From positions 1-64,000 of the forward strand of contig ONDK01000002.1 in assembly GCA_900316565.1 (NCBI GenBank): a stretch of DNA of 64,000 bases, written 5' to 3'. The notes under the pieces are model-generated. The model did not search any database. It saw only the letters and a program-made list of their open reading frames with translations, and was not told the DNA's origin. The position numbers were made by a program, and so were the translations under genes. The stretch is from an uncultured Prevotella sp. (lineage in GTDB: Bacteria; Bacteroidota; Bacteroidia; Bacteroidales; Bacteroidaceae). Shown here piece after piece: positions 42,997 to 52,253 of the stretch (positions are counted from its first letter, which is position 1; each line of letters opens with the position of its first letter).

Positions 42997-43044
42997 AAAA
43001 ATGTTGGGCGCTGAACGCTTCACGGCTTCAACACCCAACATTTT
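42997..43044 (-). terminator. Hairpin between acpP and fabF
   Basis: Arms aaaatgttggg (42997-43007) and cccaacatttt (43034-43044) pair exactly; on the minus strand the stem runs into five T. It may partly end acpP transcription, letting the carrier be made in excess of the synthase. Confidence 0.7.
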
Positions 43045-43070
43045 ATCAATCAATTATCAATGGAAATTGA

Positions 43071-43307
43071 TTACTTAGCGTTCTCCTCGATATACTTGAT
43101 AGCATCACCAACGGTGGCAATCTTCTCTGCCTTATCGTCAGGGATAGAGATACCGAACTGCTTCTCGAACTCCATAATCAGCTCTACAGTGTCCAGAGAG
43201 TCAGCACCGAGGTCGTTTGTGAAACTTGCCTCCGGCTTTACTTCAGCCTCATCAACACCAAGTTTATCTACGATAATAGCCTTTACTTTTGATTCAATTT
43301 CTGACAT
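43071..43307 (-). CDS. acpP: Acyl carrier protein
   Basis: 78 residues, acidic. The phosphopantetheine attachment is Ser37 in [14 protein letters not shown]. It carries growing acyl chains for fatty acid synthesis; fabF lies downstream on the same strand. The length and four-helix pattern are those of the canonical ACP. Confidence 0.97.
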   Translation of the reverse strand: MSEIESKVKAIIVDKLGVDEAEVKPEASFTNDLGADSLDTVELIMEFEKQFGISIPDDKAEKIATVGDAIKYIEENAK

Positions 43308-43718
43308 AATTGTTTTCTTTTAATTGTTTAATTTTTGTTTCCTCATTCAAAATCGGGTGCAAAGTAACGAATTTTTATTCGGCTGTGCAAATTATTTTAA
43401 GAAAAACTTAATATTTCATGCACATATAGCATATATATGTGCAATATTTTCATTCATGACACCCGTATCCTTCACTCTTTCAATCACTTTAACGACAACA
43501 ATAAATGATATAATTAATAGAAAGGAGCGACAATACGATGAAATAATAAGCAAAAGGCAAGAGCCACCGCACCGGATTTGAACTACCGACATAACTCAGG
43601 CCCACAGGCACACGGCAACTCTTGGAAACGATTTTGCCACAAGAGGTTAAAAAAGCATTATTTATTTTGCCGTCTGACCTATTTCAGTTATCTTTGCACA
43701 TAAACTCAGAAACTAATT
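43308..43718. other. Intergenic region between acpP and kduI
   Basis: Divergent gap with the kduI promoter at 43666-43696. Bases about 43562-43640 resemble the minus-strand 3' part of a tRNA (ttcaaatcc) but do not fold into one. Nothing else is supported. Confidence 0.5.
43666..43696 (+). promoter_or_regulatory. kduI promoter
   Basis: TTTG (43666-43669), 19-base spacer, TATCTTTG (43689-43696); the leader is about 20 bases. Confidence 0.8.
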
Positions 43719-44564
43719 ATGAGAACAAATTATGAACTAAGATACGCCTCTAACCCGGAGGACGCAAAGCACTACGACACGGCACGGCTGCGTCGCGACT
43801 TCCTCATCGACAGGCTCTTCACGACCAACGAGGTCAACATGGTCTACTCCATGTATGACCGTATGATTGTCGGCGGAGCCATGCCGTCGGGCGAAGAGCT
43901 GAAGCTCGAAGCCATAGACCCATTGAAAGCGCCGCACTTCACCACCCGCCGCGAGATAGGTATATATAATGTAGGGGAAGGCGAAGGCACCGTCCGTGTT
44001 GGCAAGGAGACCTTCGAGCTAGGCTTCAAGGAAGCACTGTATATAGGCAGTGGCGACCGCGACGTCTTCTTCTCCAGCAAAGACGCGTCGAAGCCTGCGA
44101 AGTTCTACTTCAACAGTACCACGGCCCACACCTCATACCCCTGCCGGAAGATTACCAAGGAGGACGCCATCAGCGTGCACATGGGCTCACTGGAGATGTC
44201 GAACGAGCGCACCATCAACAAGATGATTGTCAATCAGGTGCTGCCTACCTGCCAACTGCAGATGGGTATGACCGAGCTGTCCACCGGTTCTGTATGGAAT
44301 ACGATGCCGGCACACACCCACAGTCGCCGCATGGAGGCTTACTTCTATTTTGAGGTACCGGAGGGACAGGCCGTCTGCCATCTCATGGGACAGCCGCAGG
44401 AGACCCGCCATATCTGGATGCAGGGCGACGAGGCCGTGCTCTCACCGGAATGGAGCATTCACGCTGCCGCTGCCACACACAACTACACGTTCATCTGGGG
44501 CATGGGAGGTGAGAACCTCGACTATGGCGATCAGGATGTCGTCCCAATAACGGAGTTGAGGTAA
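43719..44564 (+). CDS. kduI: 5-dehydro-4-deoxy-D-glucuronate isomerase
   Basis: 281 residues. It converts 4-deoxy-5-ketouronate, made from unsaturated uronates of pectin or glycosaminoglycans, to 3-deoxy-D-glycero-2,5-hexodiulosonate. The cupin metal set corresponds to the E. coli enzyme: His199, His201, Glu206 (PAHTHSRRMEAYFYFE) and His248 (EWSIHAAAATHNY). The length matches. It has a full-consensus promoter and is followed by kduD, the next step of the pathway. No lyase or uronate transporter is in the window. Confidence 0.95.
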   Translation: MRTNYELRYASNPEDAKHYDTARLRRDFLIDRLFTTNEVNMVYSMYDRMIVGGAMPSGEELKLEAIDPLKAPHFTTRREIGIYNVGEGEGTVRVGKETFELGFKEALYIGSGDRDVFFSSKDASKPAKFYFNSTTAHTSYPCRKITKEDAISVHMGSLEMSNERTINKMIVNQVLPTCQLQMGMTELSTGSVWNTMPAHTHSRRMEAYFYFEVPEGQAVCHLMGQPQETRHIWMQGDEAVLSPEWSIHAAAATHNYTFIWGMGGENLDYGDQDVVPITELR

Positions 44565-44748
44565 CCACCGGCGAGATATACATTAATTATTATTACTGTC
44601 GTATCATCAATTCTTATTACAGTCATTTCAGCTAAGATACAATCTTATAAAACAATTAAACTATAAACTCTTAAAAACAATCCCGCACGCATTCTCCTTA
44701 GCGGCAACCGCCAACGACAAGGAGAACTCACGGCGGTAAATCAAGATT

Positions 44749-45567
44749 ATGGACACATTCTCAAAGAACTTCACACTCGAGGGCAAGGTAGCCCTCATCA
44801 CAGGTGCCGCTTACGGCATAGGTTTCGCCATCGCAGAAGCTTTCGCCAAGGCCGGTGCAAAGATAGCTTTCAACTGCCGCAGCCAGAAGCACATGGACCA
44901 GGCCCTTGCCGACTATAAGGCGAAAGGCATCGACGCCAAGGGCTATATCTGCGACTGCACGAAAGAAGAGGAAGTAAAGAATATGGTTGCCGACATCGAA
45001 AAGGAGCTCGGTACTATCGACATCCTCGTCAACAATGCCGGCATCATCAAGCGCATACCGATGGAAGAAATGTCGGTAGACGACTTCCGTCAGGTCATCG
45101 ACATAGACCTCAACGCACCTTTCATCGTGTCGAAGGCTGTCATTCCTGGCATGAAGAAGAAGAACCACGGAAAGATTATAAACATCTGCTCCATGATGAG
45201 CGAGCTCGGACGCGAGACCGTATCGGCATACGCTGCCGCCAAGGGCGGTCTTAAGATGCTCACCCGCAACATCTGCTCGGAGTTCGGACAGTACAACATC
45301 CAGTGCAACGGTATAGGCCCGGGCTACATCGCCACTCCGCAGACCGCTCCTCTCCGCGAGCGCCAGGCCGACGGCTCCCGTCATCCGTTCGACCGTTTCA
45401 TCGTCAGCAAGACACCGGCACAGCGCTGGGGCACCCCTGAGGACCTCATGGGTCCTGCCGTCTTCCTGGCCAGCGACGCCAGCGACTTTGTCAACGGACA
45501 TATCCTGTATGTCGACGGCGGTATCCTCGCCTACCTTGGCAAGAACCCGTCAGAGATAAAAGACTAA
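44749..45567 (+). CDS. kduD: SDR oxidoreductase, 2-dehydro-3-deoxy-gluconate dehydrogenase / gluconate 5-dehydrogenase type
   Basis: 272-residue short-chain dehydrogenase. The cofactor loop is TGAAYGIG (18-25), NNAG is at 95-98, and the catalytic Ser148, Tyr161 and Lys165 are in place. After kduI it should reduce the diketo product to 2-keto-3-deoxygluconate. Databases often call such Bacteroides proteins gluconate 5-dehydrogenase; placement beside kduI favours kduD. The 184-base gap from kduI holds no gene or clear promoter. Confidence 0.88.
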   Translation: MDTFSKNFTLEGKVALITGAAYGIGFAIAEAFAKAGAKIAFNCRSQKHMDQALADYKAKGIDAKGYICDCTKEEEVKNMVADIEKELGTIDILVNNAGIIKRIPMEEMSVDDFRQVIDIDLNAPFIVSKAVIPGMKKKNHGKIINICSMMSELGRETVSAYAAAKGGLKMLTRNICSEFGQYNIQCNGIGPGYIATPQTAPLRERQADGSRHPFDRFIVSKTPAQRWGTPEDLMGPAVFLASDASDFVNGHILYVDGGILAYLGKNPSEIKD

Positions 45568-45598
45568 CTATATTATTCATTTCTAAAAAAGAAGAACT

Positions 45599-45973
45599 AT
45601 GGCAAAAACATTAGAAGTTTACAAATGCGAAAAGTGCGGCAATATCGTTGAAGTGCTGCAGGGTGGAAGCTGCACACCGGTATGCTGCGGCGAACCAATG
45701 AAGCTGCTGAAGGAGAACACCACCGACGGCGCAAAGGAGAAGCACGTTCCGGTAGTAGAGAAGATCGAAGGCGGATACCGTGCCACCGTAGGCTCCGTGG
45801 AGCATCCTATGACTCCGGAACACTACATACAGTTCATCGAGCTCGTCACACCGGACGGTGTCCTGCGCCGTAACCTCACACCGGATGACAAGCCTGTGGC
45901 CGAGTTCAAGACCGACGCCACCGACGTCTATGCACGCGAGTACTGCAACCTCCACGGTCTGTGGCGCTCATAA
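45599..45973 (+). CDS. Superoxide reductase (2Fe desulfoferrodoxin)
   Basis: 124 residues. It reduces superoxide to peroxide without making oxygen, a defence suited to anaerobes. Both iron sites are present: a desulforedoxin-like centre with Cys10, Cys13, Cys29 and Cys30, and the catalytic Fe(His4Cys) site with His49, His69, His75, His119 and Cys116. Glu47-Lys48 before His49 match the functional pair of characterised enzymes. It starts 31 bases after kduD and ends at a strong terminator, so it may ride on the kdu message. Confidence 0.95.
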   Translation: MAKTLEVYKCEKCGNIVEVLQGGSCTPVCCGEPMKLLKENTTDGAKEKHVPVVEKIEGGYRATVGSVEHPMTPEHYIQFIELVTPDGVLRRNLTPDDKPVAEFKTDATDVYAREYCNLHGLWRS

Positions 45974-46036
45974 CATGTACCGTCATCAAGGAGATATATC
46001 CTCAGACGAAATACTAAGATAATAGTATAGCAAGAA

Positions 46037-46073
46037 AAAAGGTGCTCTTTTGCCAGTCAAAAGAGCACCTTTT
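46037..46073 (+). terminator. Terminator after superoxide reductase
   Basis: A 15-bp perfect stem (aaaaggtgctctttt, 46037-46051, with 46059-46073), a 7-base loop and flanking A and T runs, usable in both directions. Confidence 0.92.
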
Positions 46074-46119
46074 ATTGTATAAGAGAGCGGAGGTAGCGCA
46101 GATGTATATTGTCAAAAAT

Positions 46120-46240
46120 GTTTACACCAAAATAGGTGTACTACACTTGCGTTGTAAGTGTACGGAAAATACATCGTAAATGTGCCACATTTACAAAAAA
46201 GTATACGGAAAATAGAACGCAAGTGTACGGAAAATACAAT
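46120..46240. repeat. Cluster of spaced repeats and small hairpins
   Basis: Three copies of gtgtacggaaaata (the middle one gtatacggaaaata) begin at 46158, 46201 and 46223. Small inverted repeats flank them: tacacc/ggtgta at 46123-46140 and gtaaatgt/acatttac at about 46176-46194. There is no coding frame. The role is unknown. Confidence 0.6.
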
Positions 46241-46344
46241 CCACTGTGCAACAGTAAGTTACAAAGAGGATTTTAAAAGACTCGAATTCGAAATTTATTT
46301 ACACTTTTTCCGCACCACGTCATTACCCGCAACTTGTTAACAAC

Positions 46345-46803
46345 TCACTGTTTCTGGTGGAAGACAAAGCTGGTAAACACATCACCTGCGGAGACGGCGA
46401 CGGTTATAGTGCGCTCACGACCGGAGGTGTTTGGGTTAATCTTCACATGAAGTCTTGACCCGCTGCTGACGGCCTCAGCCCAATGGGACGAGAGAGTAAG
46501 GGAAGAATTACCGTTACCTGCCGACTGGTAAGTAAAGACAGAGTCGTTGGCCTCATCCTTTTTGTCCTCAATGTCCGACGGCCAGATATTCTTATAGTTC
46601 ACACAATCATAGTCGAATTCGCCTCCTTTGGCATCGACATCGAACTCCATCTGCGAACTATAGTAATTTGACGGGGCACCTTCATTAAGGCCCTTCCACT
46701 GCATGACCTCCCAGGTCTCATCATTCTTATTACAAGAGGCAGCGCTGAAGAGCACCACTGCCATTGCCAATACAATAAAAATAAAATTCTTTCTTTTCAT
46801 CAT
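46345..46803 (-). CDS. Small lipoprotein with BACON-like domain
   Basis: 152 residues. The lipoprotein signal ends at Cys24 (LFSAASCNKNDE). The mature part is one beta-sandwich with the pattern of BACON domains (FDVDAKGGEFDYDC, NPNTSGRERTITVAVSAGD, then SFVFHQKQ), often linked to glycan or mucin binding. It is the last gene of a minus-strand run with a beta-barrel protein, FecR, DUF4249 and a TonB receptor; 124 bases separate it from the barrel gene. The BACON call rests on these motifs only. Confidence 0.7.
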   Translation of the reverse strand: MMKRKNFIFIVLAMAVVLFSAASCNKNDETWEVMQWKGLNEGAPSNYYSSQMEFDVDAKGGEFDYDCVNYKNIWPSDIEDKKDEANDSVFTYQSAGNGNSSLTLSSHWAEAVSSGSRLHVKINPNTSGRERTITVAVSAGDVFTSFVFHQKQ

Positions 46804-46927
46804 TTTGTCTTTTTTTCTCCCCTTTTATGGGAGACAGAGGAGGCCGCCCACCTAAAGGAAGTTAGATGGAACGACCGTGACCAAGATTAGAAACCCGATC
46901 TACACTGTATCCCTGGCAGCACAAGCC

Positions 46928-47605
46928 TTAGAACGCCCAACCAAAGCTAAGGGTGGGTATGACGGAGAAATGCTTAAAGCTATTGCCGAAGCCACGGTAC
47001 ACGCCGTGCTTTCCACCGAAGTTCAGAGCCGGGCTTATTCCCGCACGGAAGAAGAAACCGATCCTTGCCACATGGCGGTAGGCGATATCACCGAAGAGGT
47101 AATAGCCGAAGCGGTTCTCCGATTTCGCCTCATTGTGTGAAAGCACGTAGAATGGCGTACCGCTATCGCTGTAAGAAGCTCCCGAGACATTAGGATATTT
47201 CTCCGGATGAGCCATATAGTCGCTGAAGGTCTCCTTGCTGACATCCTCAAAGGTGACCAAAGTATAATGTGAGTTATACAGTCCCAGGCTGGCGCCGACA
47301 CCCAGCTCAAGGCTGTTCCTATGGTTGCCCACAAGGTAGTTGACCTCCAATGGCACTGCCCACGCCCTTGTGGAGTTGCTCTCCTGGAAGAACGACTCCG
47401 AACCGCTGTAGGCGAAGCTCAGTCCGGCGCGCCATCCCCAGCGGCTGTCCTTGCTGAACCGCTGGTCATAGTTGACGCCCACCTCTGTGGAACCGCCGCC
47501 AATCTCCAGATAGACGGCATGTGTCTTTGTGTCATTCTCATCCTTCTGCTGTGCCAGCGCGGCCACAGGCAGAATGAACATTAAAAGAATAAGTGCTTTT
47601 TTCAT
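46928..47605 (-). CDS. Outer-membrane beta-barrel protein
   Basis: 225 residues: signal peptide MKKALILLMFILPVAALAQ, then alternating amphipathic strands rich in Gly, Tyr and aromatic residues, ending SVIPTLSFGWAF with the terminal Phe that outer-membrane proteins use for assembly. About eight to ten strands fit the length. It lies 35 bases after the fecR-like gene on the same strand. No substrate can be suggested. Confidence 0.78.
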   Translation of the reverse strand: MKKALILLMFILPVAALAQQKDENDTKTHAVYLEIGGGSTEVGVNYDQRFSKDSRWGWRAGLSFAYSGSESFFQESNSTRAWAVPLEVNYLVGNHRNSLELGVGASLGLYNSHYTLVTFEDVSKETFSDYMAHPEKYPNVSGASYSDSGTPFYVLSHNEAKSENRFGYYLFGDIAYRHVARIGFFFRAGISPALNFGGKHGVYRGFGNSFKHFSVIPTLSFGWAF

Positions 47606-47640
47606 CGTTGATATGTTTGTTATTGATTATAAAATACCCG

Positions 47641-48456
47641 TTATTTCCTTCCTATATTTATCCTCACATCCAAGGTCTCGTCTATCAGCCCTACTATCGT
47701 CGTGACGCTGTCGGCATGGAAGTCGGCGGGGAGCCGTTTGCCTTCGCCACCGGCACAGGTCAGCGTTACACCGTAGTAATCGGAGAGGTCGCGGAGGACC
47801 ACAGACAATGGTGTCGCGGAGAAATGGAACTCATGCGTAGCCCAGACTGCAACGGCATTCACAGAAGGTGCATTGCTGACACGACGTGGCTCCACACTTC
47901 CGGCAGCAATCCTGTACATGTCGCCCTTGCCGACGACGACACCTTTCTCGCCGTGTGCCGCCATCAGGCTCACCGAGCCAGCCACGACATACACGCTGGT
48001 GCTCTTCCTACCGTCGGAGAGGGCTGTCTCGTCGACGACAAGTTGTGTTCCGATGTCGCGGATGACATAATCCTCATCGGTGATAATGAACGGATGAGCC
48101 TCATCATGCCGGATATTCAGATAAGCTTTCCCCGACAGTTCCACGCTGCGGCAGTCGGCCTTGTCATAGGTCACCGACGAGTGCGGTGCCAGCGTTATCG
48201 TGGTGCCGTCGGCAAGGTGCACCGTTCTGTTCCCGTTCTCGGCCATAATCGTCATTGCCGTCGACTGACGGGAGAGAAGCAGTGCCGTGGTGCCGGCGAC
48301 AAGAAGCACGGCAACGGCCGCGGCGACGGCTATCCACCGCCGGACGGATGACCGCCGGCCAGCCTTCTCTAGTGTTCTGCGATAGGCTTTCCCAACATCG
48401 AGGGTGCCCTTACGATAGTATCGTGCTACGAAATCCAGTTCCTTGTTCATAAGCAT
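47641..48456 (-). CDS. FecR-type anti-sigma/sigma-regulator protein
   Basis: 271 residues: a short cytoplasmic head (1-40), one membrane helix (about 41-62), a periplasmic FecR domain (NRTVHLADGTTITLAPHSSVTY and following) and a C-terminal DUF4974 region (FHFSATPLSVVLRDLSDYYGVTLTC). Such proteins hold or release an ECF sigma factor when a TonB receptor's STN domain signals. The receptor is two genes upstream, but no sigma gene is adjacent, unlike the usual arrangement. Met3 is an alternative start. Confidence 0.9.
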   Translation of the reverse strand: MLMNKELDFVARYYRKGTLDVGKAYRRTLEKAGRRSSVRRWIAVAAAVAVLLVAGTTALLLSRQSTAMTIMAENGNRTVHLADGTTITLAPHSSVTYDKADCRSVELSGKAYLNIRHDEAHPFIITDEDYVIRDIGTQLVVDETALSDGRKSTSVYVVAGSVSLMAAHGEKGVVVGKGDMYRIAAGSVEPRRVSNAPSVNAVAVWATHEFHFSATPLSVVLRDLSDYYGVTLTCAGGEGKRLPADFHADSVTTIVGLIDETLDVRINIGRK

Positions 48457-48485
48457 ATCGTTGTTTGATGGTTGTCAATATTCTG

Positions 48486-49475
48486 TCAATATTCATTCTT
48501 AGGGCGTCTCACATATCCGGTATGCGACACGTTCCATCCTCCTATCAGTCCAAAGCCCCCACGTACATTACTTGCCGTGGGCATTATCTGCGACATACCG
48601 TGGCGGGCGAAGTCGCTGTTGTTGACCGAGTTGAACGATTCGAGGAAGTGGTAGAACTCCGGTGTGAGGTGGAGCAGCTCTATCATCAGTCCTGACTTGT
48701 AATCATTAAGACAAGGGTCTACATTAATGTGGAGCTTGTATGTCGTCCCGTTGATGGCAGCATCGCTGAAGATGGGCAGTCCGCCGAAGAAATCACCGTC
48801 GAAGCCGAAGTCGTCATCGATGTCGGTTATAGGATTGAAGATTGGTTCACTGCCTGTATATATCTTCCGATAGCTGTATGACGTGTCGGTGGTTACTATA
48901 TATTTATAGTTGTCATCGACGGAATAAATGTCGGCACATGTCATCAAAAGGACACGGGCGGCATAGTAGTCGCGGCTCTGCGACGGGTCGGCAAACTCGG
49001 TGGTGAGCTGATAGTAGTCCTCACTGCGCTCATAGTCGCTGTTGAAGAGCCGCACATCATGGAGGCCTATGCCCTTGACGGCGACAGTATCGGGGATAAC
49101 GGTCTCACCGGAAGCGTCCGGCAGGTTGGGTGCCGAGACACTGACGGCTATCCTGTCGCCGGCGTTCTGATGGGCGAGAACGTAGTAGTTGCCGCCATCA
49201 CGGTGAAAGACCTGCTGTGGCTGGCCGTTGACGGTGTAGGTGATGGTGGCATTGTCGATGTCGACAATCCTCATATTGTCATTGTAGTTTCTCACGGCAA
49301 TGCTGCGGCTGACATTGATGTAGGTGGTGTCGGCAGTGGAGGGAAGGCAGTAGACGACGAGTTTCGGCTCATTGCTGAGTCTGTCGAGTGTCATGGTGTC
49401 CTTGCACGAGGTGAGGAGCAGGGCCATCGCCGTGATGATGACAAGCTGTATGTATCTATGGTTCATCTTCTTCAT
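48486..49475 (-). CDS. DUF4249 lipoprotein
   Basis: 329 residues with lipobox Cys24 (MALLLTSCKDTMTL) and the DUF4249 opening EPKLVVYCLPSTADTTYINVSRS. The body is beta-rich. DUF4249 proteins are nearly always encoded just after a TonB receptor carrying STN and carboxypeptidase-like domains, and probably form the outer-membrane partner, much as SusD does for SusC; that role is inferred. The gap to the receptor is 45 bases. Confidence 0.88.
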   Translation of the reverse strand: MKKMNHRYIQLVIITAMALLLTSCKDTMTLDRLSNEPKLVVYCLPSTADTTYINVSRSIAVRNYNDNMRIVDIDNATITYTVNGQPQQVFHRDGGNYYVLAHQNAGDRIAVSVSAPNLPDASGETVIPDTVAVKGIGLHDVRLFNSDYERSEDYYQLTTEFADPSQSRDYYAARVLLMTCADIYSVDDNYKYIVTTDTSYSYRKIYTGSEPIFNPITDIDDDFGFDGDFFGGLPIFSDAAINGTTYKLHINVDPCLNDYKSGLMIELLHLTPEFYHFLESFNSVNNSDFARHGMSQIMPTASNVRGGFGLIGGWNVSHTGYVRRPKNEY

Positions 49476-49520
49476 TAGTTTTCTTTGGATGATTTAATGG
49501 TTCTCGTAGAGTGTTCCCGC

Positions 49521-52253
49521 CTAAAACTTATAGGTATAACTGAACGACGGTATGGTGGGGATGCCACCGTGGTTGCGGATAACGAGCCGTTCGTTGCTGT
49601 CGAACTTTATATCCGCCCACATGGAGTTAAGGTGGCAGTAGACATTGTACAGGCTGAGGTTCCACACTATCTCGTGGCCGTGGCGTGTCTTATGTCTGAA
49701 GTCGAAGCCTATGTCGAGGCGGTGGTAGGCGGGAAGGGTGATGTTGTTTGGCTTTTCGTAGACGAAGTTATCGAGGTTCTCACCATAGTTCTCACTTATC
49801 CACCAGTTGGCCGTGCCGTCCGACGGTACCGGACGGCCGTTGACGACCGTTATAGGCCGGCCATCGGGCACGTTGGGCATATGCACATACTGTGTAGGCA
49901 CCGTCACATGATTGCCGGAATGGAAGGTCCAGGCAGCCTGCGCCGACACGTTCTGCGAGATGTTCCACCGTCCCGAGATGTTACCTTTGTGGCGGTTGTC
50001 GAATTTATCGAAGTACCAGCCGGGATAGAAGTCGTCATATCTGCGCTTGTTCCATGACAGAGTGTAGGAGCCCTGCACCTGAAGACGCCGCAACTTATAT
50101 GTGGCGTCGACCTCTATTCCATAGAAACGGCCACGGCCGTCCATGACCATACGGTCCCAGTTCTCGGCCGGCGGCTCCAGTCCCGACCAACTGGCATACT
50201 GAAGGATGTGCTTTGTGTTCTTGACATAGCCTTCCAGGGACAACAGCCAGTGGCTGTCGGGTTGGAAGTATACACCTCCGGCAAACTGTGTCGACTTCAT
50301 AGGATGCAGCCGTTCCGTCGTGGGCACCCAGTAGTCGGTAGGCAGTTCCAGGAAGGTGTTGGCAATCTTATGGACATACTGCGACATTATTGTTGCCGAG
50401 GCCTTCAGCGATAGCTGGCGGCAGACCTGATATTTCACGGCGAAACGCGGGTCGGCACTGGCGAATGTCCGTCCGTTGATATGGAAGAGCGATGCGTTGA
50501 GTCCGGTGTTGACACTCCAATGGTCGTTGAAGCGCATCTCGTCTTCGGCATATACGTTCCACTCATTGGCATAATGGCTGTTTCGGCTGGCAAGGGACGT
50601 GGTGTCGACCCTGGCGTCATCACTGGAGAACGACTCATCATGACGGCTCTGGGGGCGGAACGAGTGCCAGGTGTAGTCGGTGCCGAAGCGGATATGATGA
50701 TGTGGCGACGGACGGTAGTCGAAGGCCGCACGGTAACCGAGGTCATGGATGGTGGAATGGTATGTGTGGGTGTGGAGTTCCACATTGGTCTCCACGCCGT
50801 CCTCCAGGCAGCCCTCGTCGCTGGCATCCCTCACACGTGAGCGATTGTAGGTGTAGAAGGCGGTGAAGTTGGCAAAGAGCTTCGGCGAGAGGCGGTACTG
50901 CCAGTCAAGGGCTGCGTTGAGATTTCCCCATGAAAACCGCTCGTCGGTATAGTCCTTGTTGGTGGTGGCGCCATATATATCATCATACTTGTCGCTGGTA
51001 TGCAGCTTGTCCTCACCGGAGTAGACGCTCAGCGAGACACGGGAGCGAGGGCTGAAGACATTGGTTACCTTCGCGTTGAGGTCATGGAAGAAGTAGTTTA
51101 TCGTCACGTCTTCGGCGGAAGGGGCATTCGACTTGTTGCGGATATAGAAAACAGGACGGGTAATAAGGTCGAGCCACGAACGGCGGAGGCCAAAATTGAA
51201 TGAGGTCTTGTCTTTCCTCAATGGTCCTTCTATCTGGAAGCTGCCGTCGATAAGTCCGATGCGGTAGCTGCCATGGATGGTCTTGAAGTCGCCGTCGGCG
51301 GTGCGCACGTCGACAACCGACGACAGACGGCCGCCATAACGTGCCGGGAAGCCGCTCTTATAGAAGTCGACATTCTTCACCACATCAACATTAAAAGAAG
51401 AGAAGAGCCCTAACGTATGATTGATGGAATAGAGTGGCGAGCCGTCGAGGAGATAGAGGTTCTCATCGTTGTCGCCGCCATGGACATAAAGTCCGCTGGC
51501 AAGCTCCACACCGGTGGTCACACCGCTGGTCATCTGCAAGGTCTTCACCACATCGGGACTGCTCAGGAGTGAGTATTCGGTCTTGATGTCCGACGGCGAC
51601 AGTGAGCGTTTTCCGGTCTGGGTGGTGAGAAGGGGTGAGTTTAAATCGCCCGTCACGACGACTTCCGCAAGACTGGCGTTCTGCTGAAGTTGGATGTCAA
51701 GACTGCGGTCGGCATCGAGGTGCACATTAAATATATAGTCGTCATAGCCGATATATCCGAAGCGCAACTTATGCTGTCCTCCACCGAGCGTCAGGGAGAA
51801 GAAGCCATAGGCGTTGGTGGTCGTCCCCTGGTGGGTGGTAAGGTCATAGACGGTGGCGTTGATAAGGGTCTCACCGTCAGCACCGCGCACATAACCGCTG
51901 ATGGTGTGGCGCTGGCGGGACTGCGCAGGAGCCTTTACTTGTGCAGGCCGACGGACGGAAGGTGCCGGAGAGGATGTCTTCTTAGCCGGACGAAGCGTTA
52001 CATAATTGCCTTTCCGTTTATAGTCGATGCCAGAGCCGGCGAAAAGTGTGCTCAGCGCACGGTCGGTGTCGAGGCCTTTCAGCGCAGGACCGTGGTATGA
52101 TTTGTCGGTATTTAGCGTGGCATCATATATGAAGTTGATGCCGCGGACGGCATGCAGCCAGTCCATCTCCATGCGTATCGTCCTCGTCTGGGCCATGAGC
52201 AGCAGCGGCAGGACCAGGAGAAATGCTGTGAGAAGCGGTTTTCTTAAACTCAT
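49521..52253 (-). CDS. TonB-dependent receptor with STN signalling domain
   Basis: 910 residues: signal peptide, STN domain (about 24-72, INFIYDATL to YVTLRPAKK), a Ser/Pro/Lys linker, a carboxypeptidase-regulatory-like domain (about 114-200), a plug (about 205-325) and a barrel ending SFSYTYKF. The STN domain is what FecA-type receptors use to contact FecR, and a FecR-type protein is encoded two genes on. The cargo is unknown. No upstream promoter box was convincing. Confidence 0.93.
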   Translation of the reverse strand: MSLRKPLLTAFLLVLPLLLMAQTRTIRMEMDWLHAVRGINFIYDATLNTDKSYHGPALKGLDTDRALSTLFAGSGIDYKRKGNYVTLRPAKKTSSPAPSVRRPAQVKAPAQSRQRHTISGYVRGADGETLINATVYDLTTHQGTTTNAYGFFSLTLGGGQHKLRFGYIGYDDYIFNVHLDADRSLDIQLQQNASLAEVVVTGDLNSPLLTTQTGKRSLSPSDIKTEYSLLSSPDVVKTLQMTSGVTTGVELASGLYVHGGDNDENLYLLDGSPLYSINHTLGLFSSFNVDVVKNVDFYKSGFPARYGGRLSSVVDVRTADGDFKTIHGSYRIGLIDGSFQIEGPLRKDKTSFNFGLRRSWLDLITRPVFYIRNKSNAPSAEDVTINYFFHDLNAKVTNVFSPRSRVSLSVYSGEDKLHTSDKYDDIYGATTNKDYTDERFSWGNLNAALDWQYRLSPKLFANFTAFYTYNRSRVRDASDEGCLEDGVETNVELHTHTYHSTIHDLGYRAAFDYRPSPHHHIRFGTDYTWHSFRPQSRHDESFSSDDARVDTTSLASRNSHYANEWNVYAEDEMRFNDHWSVNTGLNASLFHINGRTFASADPRFAVKYQVCRQLSLKASATIMSQYVHKIANTFLELPTDYWVPTTERLHPMKSTQFAGGVYFQPDSHWLLSLEGYVKNTKHILQYASWSGLEPPAENWDRMVMDGRGRFYGIEVDATYKLRRLQVQGSYTLSWNKRRYDDFYPGWYFDKFDNRHKGNISGRWNISQNVSAQAAWTFHSGNHVTVPTQYVHMPNVPDGRPITVVNGRPVPSDGTANWWISENYGENLDNFVYEKPNNITLPAYHRLDIGFDFRHKTRHGHEIVWNLSLYNVYCHLNSMWADIKFDSNERLVIRNHGGIPTIPSFSYTYKF

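Noticed and set aside
43562..43640. tRNA-like stretch on the minus strand (gttcaaatcc near a possible acceptor ctcttg)
   Set aside because: The T-stem has several mismatches, no anticodon arm can be folded, and the spacing is wrong. At most a remnant.
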